NCBI GenBank assembly: GCA_947039055.1
Contig: CAMQYB010000012.1
Coordinates: 1 to 19,191, forward strand
DNA: 19,191 nucleotides
Direction: 5' to 3'
From: an uncultured Deferribacteraceae bacterium
GTDB lineage: Bacteria; Chrysiogenota; Deferribacteres; Deferribacterales; Mucispirillaceae
How positions within the stretch are numbered: position 1 is the stretch's first letter; the number at the start of each line of letters is the position of its first letter. A program made the translations under genes and the position numbers. The notes beneath the pieces are model-generated. The model worked only from the letters and a program-made list of their open reading frames with translations. It was not told the DNA's origin and made no database searches. Positions 13,678 through 19,191 of the stretch are shown here, one piece after another.

Positions 13678-16600
13678 TTAAAATTTAAACCATTCTTTAA
13701 ATGTGATATCTTTTCTCATATCGCCTTTTAATCCGCCTCTTGTGAAAGAGTATAGAATTGGCACAACAACCAATGTTAGCATTGTAGAAAATCCTAATCC
13801 AAATATAACTGCATTTGCCATAGATCCCCACCACTGACTCATCTCTGCACCGTTCACGATTGATAAAATTCTTATATCTAATCCGTAGCCGATAGACATA
13901 GGTAGTAAACTTAATATCGCTGTGATTGCTGTCAACATTACTGGTCTAAATCTTACTGCTCCTGCTTGAACAACAGCGTTTCTTATTGTATAACCACGAT
14001 CTAAAAGTTTGTTTGTAAAGTCTATCATAATAATACCGTTATTTACAACAACTCCTGCAAGAGATATGATCGCAATACCACTCATAATTATTCCAAAATT
14101 TGTTTGAGTTATAAGTAATCCCCAGAACACTCCACCTAATGATAATAAAACTGTAACCAAAATAATCATAACTTGAGGGATTGAGTTAAACTCTAAAAGT
14201 AAAACTAGTAATATAAGAAAAACAACTAATAAAAACGCTAACGATAAAAACTTAATAGCCTCTTCTTGATCTTGAGTCTCACCAGTAAAATTTATATCGT
14301 AACCTAACGGAAGTTTATAATCTGCTAATCTCTCTTTAATTTCAGCTAAAATATCTATTGATGAAACATCTTCTCTATTCTCACCTGTAACATTTACAGC
14401 TCTTTTAAAATTGTTTCTAGTGATCGTTCCGTAACCAGCTGAAAGATATACATTTGCAACTGATGATAGTGGAACATAACTTCCATTGCTAGTTGATATA
14501 CGCATGTTTCTAACATCTTCAATTGATTGTCTCTCTGATTTTGGAAGCTTAACTTTTATATCGTAATCATCACTTCCTTCTCTATAAGTTCCTGCTAATA
14601 ATCCATACATAGAATTTCTAACTGATGCTGCGATCGCTTGAGTTGATAAACCTAGTAATGCTGCTTTCTCTCTATCAACATCAATTCTAATCTCTGGTTT
14701 AGTTAAAACAAGATCATCTGTTAGATCCAGTAATCCATCTATATCAGCAATCTCGTTCTGTATTTTCATAGATATATCTTTAAGTGTATCTATATCTTCA
14801 CCAGATACTTCTATAGATATCGGTTTCCCTGTTGGAGGTCCCATCTCTGGAACTTCTGATGTTACAAGTGCACCTGGAAAGATTTTTAATTTCTCACGAA
14901 TTCTATTTCTTACAGATGTTGATGATTCCTTTCTATCTGCAAAATCTTGAAATTTTAATGATACTCGTCCAAGGTGAGTTGATGAACTTCCAGCTCCTGC
15001 TGGTGCTCCTGATGTGCTACCAACTGCTCCACCGATCTCTCCTAAAACACTTCTAACTTCAGTTTCATTGTCTACCATGCGTTCAATTGTTTCTACAAAC
15101 TCAGATGTTGTTTTAGCGTTAGTTCCTTGAGGAGCTTCAACATTAAAGTAAATCGTTTGAGGATCTGATTGAGGAAAAAACTCTAATGTTAATGGAGATA
15201 CTATAAATATAACTACAGGAAGAACAACTGTTCCAACCGTTAATAATAGACATTTTATTCTGTGGTTTAATGCAAAATGAACAGTCTTCATATAAAATCT
15301 CATAAATCTTCCGAAATCTTCATCCTCGTCTGATCTAATTTTACCTTTACCAACTTTCATAAATGTTGCACAAATAACTGGGTTAAATAGTAACGCTACA
15401 AAGAACGATGCTGTTAATGTTACGATCATTGTTATAGGTATGAAACTCATAAAGTCACCAACAATTCCTGGCCAAAATAACATAGGAACATAAGCTACGA
15501 TGTTGGTTGCAGTAGCTCCGATTAACGGCCAACCCACCTCATTTGCAGCAGCTCGTGCAGCGTCCACACTATTCATACCGCTTTGCATATGTCGGTAAGC
15601 GTTTTCAACTATTACAATAGCGTTATCAACTAACATTCCAAGTGCAATAATTAATGAGAAAAGAACAACCATACTTAATGTAATACTCATTAGATGTAAT
15701 ACTATGAATGTTATCATCATTGAGAACGGAATTGCAAACGCTGTGAAAATAGAATTTCTTACACCAAGGAAAAGAAATAAAACTAAGATAACTAATATGA
15801 GTCCAGTTAGCAGAGTGTTTTCAAGTTCGTATACCATTAGAAGGATTTCATCAGATCTATCAACTATAATATCGAAATTAACAACAGGAGGCAGTCTATC
15901 TTTAGCTGTCTGCAAAATCGCTTTAACATCTGACGCTATCTCAATAACATTATCACCAGGACGTTTTTTAACTGATATTGAAATCGCATTTACGCCATCA
16001 ATCCTTGCATAAGTATCTTGATCTTCAAATGAATCTGTAACTGTTGCGATATCTTTTAAGTATACTGGTTTATTCTCTCTAACAGCTATAATGATATTTT
16101 TCATATCATTGATATTGTCATACGTTCCAGGAATAGTTAATAGATATTTACCTTTACCTATATCTATAGTTCCACCTGGAATATCTATATTTTCAGTTCT
16201 AATCGCTTGTCCTATCTGATCGATAGAAATTTTATAAGCTTGAAGTCTAATATAATTAAATTCAACTAAGATCTCTCTTGCAGGGCCACCAGATTGGTTT
16301 ACTTCTAAAACCCCTCTAACACCTTCGATCTCATCTTCAATTTTATCGGCTATTTTTTTAAGATCAGCTTGTGGAATATTTTTGCCTGATATTGCGATAG
16401 TCATAATTGGAAAATCTGACATTGATGCTTCAATAACAAATGGATCTTCTTCAAGATCAGTCGGTAGATCTCTCTCAGCTAGATCGACTTTATCTTTCAC
16501 AAGTTGTAATGCTGTATTAATATCCATTCCTGATTGGAACTCGATACTTATTGTTGATATGCTTTCAGAGCTTGATGCGATAACCTCTTCAACACCCTTT

Positions 16601-16821
16601 AGACCTTTTAACTGTTTCTCCATAGGGATAGTTATAAGAGTCTCTATATCTTCAGGTGATGCTCCAGCATATATAGTATTTACAATTATGAACGGAAGTT
16701 CAACATCAGGTTCAGACTCTCTTGGTAGTGCTGAATATGACATTGCACCAAAGATTGTTATCATAAGCATTAAAAGGAACATGGTAGAGCGATATTTCAA
16801 CGCGATATCTGTCATTAACAT
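13678..16821 (-). CDS. RND efflux permease (AcrB/HAE1-like)
   Basis: A trimeric inner-membrane antiporter of the resistance-nodulation-division family that exports substrates through an adaptor and an outer-membrane channel. The 1047 residues have the full duplicated layout: membrane helix 1 at about 11-30, first periplasmic porter region 31-330, helices 2-6 at about 333-490, helix 7 at about 522-542, second periplasmic region to 855, helices 8-12 to about 1028. The helix-4 proton-relay motif reads GMLVDNAIVIVEN (395-407), with Asp399 kept and the second acidic residue (AcrB Asp408) replaced by Asn400. In helix 10 the AcrB Lys940 region reads VVVNNGIIMIDF (924-935), with no lysine. A Gly/Ala/Ser-rich loop lies at 595-615. 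Start at 16821 follows AGG by 7 bases. Substrate cannot be predicted. Its adaptor is the next gene upstream, 292 bases away. Confidence 0.93.
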   Translation of the reverse strand: MLMTDIALKYRSTMFLLMLMITIFGAMSYSALPRESEPDVELPFIIVNTIYAGASPEDIETLITIPMEKQLKGLKGVEEVIASSSESISTISIEFQSGMDINTALQLVKDKVDLAERDLPTDLEEDPFVIEASMSDFPIMTIAISGKNIPQADLKKIADKIEDEIEGVRGVLEVNQSGGPAREILVEFNYIRLQAYKISIDQIGQAIRTENIDIPGGTIDIGKGKYLLTIPGTYDNINDMKNIIIAVRENKPVYLKDIATVTDSFEDQDTYARIDGVNAISISVKKRPGDNVIEIASDVKAILQTAKDRLPPVVNFDIIVDRSDEILLMVYELENTLLTGLILVILVLFLFLGVRNSIFTAFAIPFSMMITFIVLHLMSITLSMVVLFSLIIALGMLVDNAIVIVENAYRHMQSGMNSVDAARAAANEVGWPLIGATATNIVAYVPMLFWPGIVGDFMSFIPITMIVTLTASFFVALLFNPVICATFMKVGKGKIRSDEDEDFGRFMRFYMKTVHFALNHRIKCLLLTVGTVVLPVVIFIVSPLTLEFFPQSDPQTIYFNVEAPQGTNAKTTSEFVETIERMVDNETEVRSVLGEIGGAVGSTSGAPAGAGSSSTHLGRVSLKFQDFADRKESSTSVRNRIREKLKIFPGALVTSEVPEMGPPTGKPISIEVSGEDIDTLKDISMKIQNEIADIDGLLDLTDDLVLTKPEIRIDVDREKAALLGLSTQAIAASVRNSMYGLLAGTYREGSDDYDIKVKLPKSERQSIEDVRNMRISTSNGSYVPLSSVANVYLSAGYGTITRNNFKRAVNVTGENREDVSSIDILAEIKERLADYKLPLGYDINFTGETQDQEEAIKFLSLAFLLVVFLILLVLLLEFNSIPQVMIILVTVLLSLGGVFWGLLITQTNFGIIMSGIAIISLAGVVVNNGIIMIDFTNKLLDRGYTIRNAVVQAGAVRFRPVMLTAITAILSLLPMSIGYGLDIRILSIVNGAEMSQWWGSMANAVIFGLGFSTMLTLVVVPILYSFTRGGLKGDMRKDITFKEWFKF

Positions 16822-16845
16822 AAGCTAACCTATCTTAAAGAGATA

Positions 16846-16862
16846 AAATCATTTGATGATTT
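16846..16862. promoter_or_regulatory. 17-bp dyad before the RND permease gene
   Basis: AAATCAT-TTG-ATGATTT has perfect 7-bp arms and ends 25 bases before the permease start codon on the minus strand. It could be an operator or an mRNA stem over the leader. A TATAAT on the minus strand (complement of about 16919-16925) lies further upstream but lacks a good -35 box, so a separate promoter for the permease is only possible. Confidence 0.3.
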
Positions 16863-16964
16863 ATTTACTTATTATTTATTTTCGGACTCTGCTATTTTTA
16901 CGTTCATATTTGAGTTATTATATAAAATTCAACACCTACTAAGGATTAAACCATTAGATAGATT

Positions 16965-17110
16965 TGTTACTTTGTAACTTACAAGTTTATTGCTTGTAAC
17001 TTTATTGCTTTTAAATTATTACTTGTTACTTTATTGCTTGTAATTTTATTTGTTACTTTATTACTTGTAATTTTATTACTTTATTAGTTACAACTTTACT
17101 GCTTGTAACG
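16965..17110. repeat. Degenerate tandem/inverted repeat array between adaptor and permease genes
   Basis: Words close to TTACTTTATTGCTTGTAA recur through this stretch. The clearest part is two adjacent 27-bp copies at 17023-17049 and 17050-17076 that differ at one base. Perfect inverted repeats are included: TTACAAG/CTTGTAA at 16979-16999 and GTTACAA/TTGTAAC at 17087-17109. The latter begins 4 bases past the adaptor stop (minus strand) and could act as a weak terminator or 3' stabiliser, but has no strong T-run. The rest of the 292-base gap (16822-16964) is plain A/T-rich sequence apart from the dyad at 16846-16862. Confidence 0.8.
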
Positions 17111-17113
17111 TTT

Positions 17114-18202
17114 TTATTCTACTACTTTTACATTTGATTTATTAGATAAAAATTGTTGTCCACTAACGATCAGTTCGTCACCATCATTAAGTCCAGATAA
17201 GATAATAGCTCTATCATTTATCATAGGTCCTAGAACAACTTCTTTTTCAACAGCTGTACCGTTATCATTTATAAATACATAATTTTTACCACTTCTACTT
17301 ACGATAGAATAAAAATTAACTGCGATTGAATCTTCTAATATTCGTTGAGTAATTTCAGCTCTAACAATTCTTCCAGGCCTGATTGTTTGAGCGTTTTCAA
17401 GATCAACTCTCACTTTATATGTTAATGTTTGTGGATCAGCTGAAACAGATATATAGTTGATCTGACCAGTTACAATATTATCTTTACCAGAACCATCAGC
17501 AGGGTATACAGAAACATTATCACCAACGTTTAAGAACTGAATATCTTGTTCAGAAACATCAAGGTATATTTTTAATTTATCAAGCACAACAATATTCGCC
17601 ACAACATATCCAGCGTTAATAAACTCTCCAGCTTTAGGAGTCATAATATCCACAACACCACTAACAGGGCTTTTTAAAACTGATTTACTCTCTTGTTCTT
17701 TAGCGACTCTATATGATGCTTCAGCTATTTTAAATGCGTTAAATGCATCGTCGTATGATTTTTGAGATACAGCATTACCTGCATATAAGTTCTTAGCTCT
17801 GTCAAAATCTGTCTTAGATGATTTTAATTGTATTGAACTACTTGCAAGATTAGCTTTTAACTCTTCAGTGTCTAAAGTTAGAAGAGTCGCACCGATCTTA
17901 ACCGTATCACCTTCCTCAACATAAACCTTATTAACAAGTCCGTTAGTTTCAATCGCAACAGGAACAGTTTCCCATGCCTCTGCAACACCTGGAACAATAT
18001 TAATTTCTTTAACCACTCCACGATCAACAATTTCTACTTTAATATCTGTAGATCTGCTATCATCTTTTGCACTTAGTTTATCTATATCTTTGTCACGAGA
18101 TTTAGGTATCAATACAACGATTAAAAATATAATAACTATTACAATAATTATAATTTTATTACGACTTAAATTTGGTAGCTTTATATTATTTAGTAGTTTC
18201 AT
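17114..18202 (-). CDS. RND efflux periplasmic adaptor (membrane fusion protein)
   Basis: The adaptor links the RND permease in the inner membrane to an outer-membrane channel. The 362 residues start with an uncleaved membrane anchor at about 16-33 (a run of I and V), then a charged linker. The split lipoyl domain follows, first half around 82-112 (GLVNKVYVEEGDTVKIGATLLTLD) and second around 174-208 (SVLKSPVSGVVDIMTPKAGE), with a helical hairpin between (about 112-172). Beta-barrel and membrane-proximal domains occupy about 209-362 (RPGRIVRAEI; GLNDGDELIVSGQ near the end). A GAGG site precedes the ATG at 18202. It is 24 nt after ccmD, so it appears co-transcribed with the heme-export genes. 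No outer-membrane channel gene is in the window. Confidence 0.92.
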   Translation of the reverse strand: MKLLNNIKLPNLSRNKIIIIVIVIIFLIVVLIPKSRDKDIDKLSAKDDSRSTDIKVEIVDRGVVKEINIVPGVAEAWETVPVAIETNGLVNKVYVEEGDTVKIGATLLTLDTEELKANLASSSIQLKSSKTDFDRAKNLYAGNAVSQKSYDDAFNAFKIAEASYRVAKEQESKSVLKSPVSGVVDIMTPKAGEFINAGYVVANIVVLDKLKIYLDVSEQDIQFLNVGDNVSVYPADGSGKDNIVTGQINYISVSADPQTLTYKVRVDLENAQTIRPGRIVRAEITQRILEDSIAVNFYSIVSRSGKNYVFINDNGTAVEKEVVLGPMINDRAIILSGLNDGDELIVSGQQFLSNKSNVKVVE

Positions 18203-18226
18203 ATTGTGAGCCTCAAGTTTATAACT

Positions 18227-18373
18227 TTATTTATTTTCTAATTCGTCATTATCTTCTAAAGATGCTAAACGCTTCTCAAGAGATTTAACCTTTCCACCGA
18301 TTTTTATAAAATAGTACGCTAACAAAAACCAAATCACTGAGTAAGCTGAAATTAAATACCATATATTCTTCAT
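18227..18373 (-). CDS. ccmD: CcmD-like heme exporter subunit
   Basis: A 48-residue protein, short enough to be missed by automatic calling. CcmD is a single-span membrane protein that helps release holo-CcmE from the CcmABC heme-handling complex in System I cytochrome c maturation. The sequence begins MKNIWYLISAYSVIWFLLAY, with one membrane helix at about 4-24, then a positively charged cytoplasmic-type segment (KIGGKVKSLEKRL) and an acidic tail. The YLISAYSVIW pattern near the N terminus is characteristic of CcmD. A GAGG site lies 8 bases before the ATG. It starts 30 nt after ccmC and ends 24 nt before the adaptor gene. Confidence 0.85.
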   Translation of the reverse strand: MKNIWYLISAYSVIWFLLAYYFIKIGGKVKSLEKRLASLEDNDELENK

Positions 18374-18403
18374 AATTATACCTCAATTTTTATACTTAAT
18401 AAA

Positions 18404-19072
18404 TTATTTTTTTTCTTCAATTATAGATATGCGTCTTTCAAGGCTACTAATTAATAACCTTTTAAGAAGAAGTGCAACATATATAATCGTGAAAATTCCT
18501 AGACAAACAAACAGAGACGTAAGCATATCTGGATGAAGTCCACCACCACCTTTTTGTACTACATTTGGATGAATAGTTCTCCACAATCTTATTGATAGGA
18601 AAACGATCGGAACATCTATAAATCCTATTATACCTAAAGCTGCTGAAAATTTAGCACGTTGGTTAACGTCTGCAATATACTGTCTTAATAAAATATAGCC
18701 AACATATATAAACCATAAGATTAATGTTGTTGTTAATCTTGGATCCCATGTCCAATACGCTCCCCATGTAGGTTTTGCCCAGATCGGCCCTGTTAATAAA
18801 ACTATTGTCGTAAATATTAATCCGACCTCTGCTGAGGCTTCAGCTATATCATCAAATATAAATTTTCTACTAATTAAAAAAGCTATACTCATTAAGAAAG
18901 TTATAAAAAAAGCGAAAAAACCTACCCATGCTGATGCAACATGAAAGTAAAAAATCTTCTGCACTATACCCATTCGTGCTTCAACTGGTGCATAAATAAA
19001 TGCAAAATATAAACCGATAGGTACGGCAATTATTAGTAGTATATCAAATACTCTTGACACTCTTGATAACAT
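18404..19072 (-). CDS. ccmC: CcmC heme exporter/heme-handling protein
   Basis: CcmC binds heme and, with CcmAB and CcmD, loads it onto CcmE for cytochrome c maturation. The 222 residues form six membrane helices and the tryptophan-rich WWD-type motif in a periplasmic loop, WGAYWTWDPRLT at 103-114. The two flanking histidines expected as heme ligands are His44 (FYFHVASAWV) and His168 (LWRTIHPN). Length and the HVASAW and WGxxWxWD patterns fit CcmC rather than the longer CcmF or CcsA. The ATG at 19070-19072 follows GAGGTTAGAG. It is preceded by the end of a ccmB-like frame and followed by ccmD. Confidence 0.94.
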   Translation of the reverse strand: MLSRVSRVFDILLIIAVPIGLYFAFIYAPVEARMGIVQKIFYFHVASAWVGFFAFFITFLMSIAFLISRKFIFDDIAEASAEVGLIFTTIVLLTGPIWAKPTWGAYWTWDPRLTTTLILWFIYVGYILLRQYIADVNQRAKFSAALGIIGFIDVPIVFLSIRLWRTIHPNVVQKGGGGLHPDMLTSLFVCLGIFTIIYVALLLKRLLISSLERRISIIEEKK

Positions 19073-19096
19073 GTTATCTCTAACCTCATAAAAATA

Positions 19097-19191
19097 TTAG
19101 TCGCAAAAACAATTATTAATATAAAACTGTTCTTCAACAACTGATGGAGATATTATTAATATAACCGTTGTAAAAATTATATTAATCAAAA
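19097..19191 (-). CDS. ccmB: Partial: C-terminal end of probable CcmB
   Basis: An open frame runs in from the right edge on the minus strand and stops with TAA at 19097-19099. The 31 visible residues end a membrane helix and a short tail: hydrophobic LINIIFTTVILIIS, then PSVVEEQF and a polar end. The helix followed by VVEE at the C terminus resembles CcmB, and position directly upstream of ccmC (24-nt gap) fits the usual ccmA-ccmB-ccmC order. With so few residues the call rests largely on context. Confidence 0.55.
   Translation of the reverse strand, partial: LINIIFTTVILIISPSVVEEQFYINNCFCD

Noticed and set aside
15704..16828. Plus-strand open frames opposite the RND permease (also at 571-1029, 2233-2463, 12662-12868, 14832-15056)
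   Set aside because: They are antisense to well-conserved genes with clear motifs, lack ribosome sites and do not look like known proteins.
795..19096. Repeated 24-nt gaps between genes (tpiA/secG, hisZ/purA, ccmD/adaptor, ccmB/ccmC)
   Set aside because: Four equal gaps are striking, but the sequences are unrelated and the length is ordinary for operons, so I take it as coincidence.

Overview
The window is 19.2 kb of strongly A+T-rich bacterial chromosome from a Gram-negative (diderm) organism: it carries an RND efflux pump with periplasmic adaptor, cytochrome c maturation genes and a bacterial STT3/PglB oligosaccharyltransferase. The combination of hisZ next to purA, parA-parB-bactofilin, System I ccm genes and a PglB-like enzyme is what I would expect from a Deltaproteobacteria/Desulfobacterota or Deferribacterota-type anaerobe. 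That placement is an inference from gene content, not from a marker gene.

Layout. (1) 1-258: degenerate 17-19 bp tandem repeats, then a strong hairpin terminator (272-305). (2) 414-3730, minus strand: an operon read parA > parB > bactofilin > tpiA > secG, with 4-nt ATGA overlaps at parA/parB and parB/bactofilin. (3) 3731-3885: divergent promoters whose -35 boxes overlap, and an FNR-like palindrome. (4) 3886-7433, plus strand: pepA (M17 leucyl aminopeptidase) and, overlapping it by one base, a PglB-type oligosaccharyltransferase; a hairpin follows. (5) 7595-9201, minus strand: the accessory part of the window, with a PD-(D/E)XK protein resembling the PGN_0703 putative restriction endonucleases, an unrecognised acidic/cysteine-repeat protein upstream of it, and a 56-bp tandem duplication over the 3' end of the latter. 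(6) 9357-12951, minus strand: class V aminotransferase > hisZ > purA, ending at a good terminator. (7) 13302-19191, minus strand: ccmB (C-terminal end only) > ccmC > ccmD > RND adaptor > [repeat array] > RND permease > small exported protein.

Functionally most genes are housekeeping: chromosome segregation and cytoskeleton (ParA, ParB, bactofilin), glycolysis (TpiA), secretion (SecG), purine and histidine synthesis (PurA, HisZ), peptide turnover (PepA), protein N-glycosylation (PglB-like), heme delivery for c-type cytochromes (CcmBCD) and efflux (adaptor plus permease).

I found no clearly new multi-gene defence or mobile system. The parts that deserve a second look are the restriction-like protein with its unknown neighbour and recent tandem duplication; the unrelated-looking A/T-rich tandem arrays that fill all three of the longest gene-free gaps; the joining of ccm and efflux genes in one run; the RND permease with changed proton-relay residues; and the lone oligosaccharyltransferase paired with pepA.
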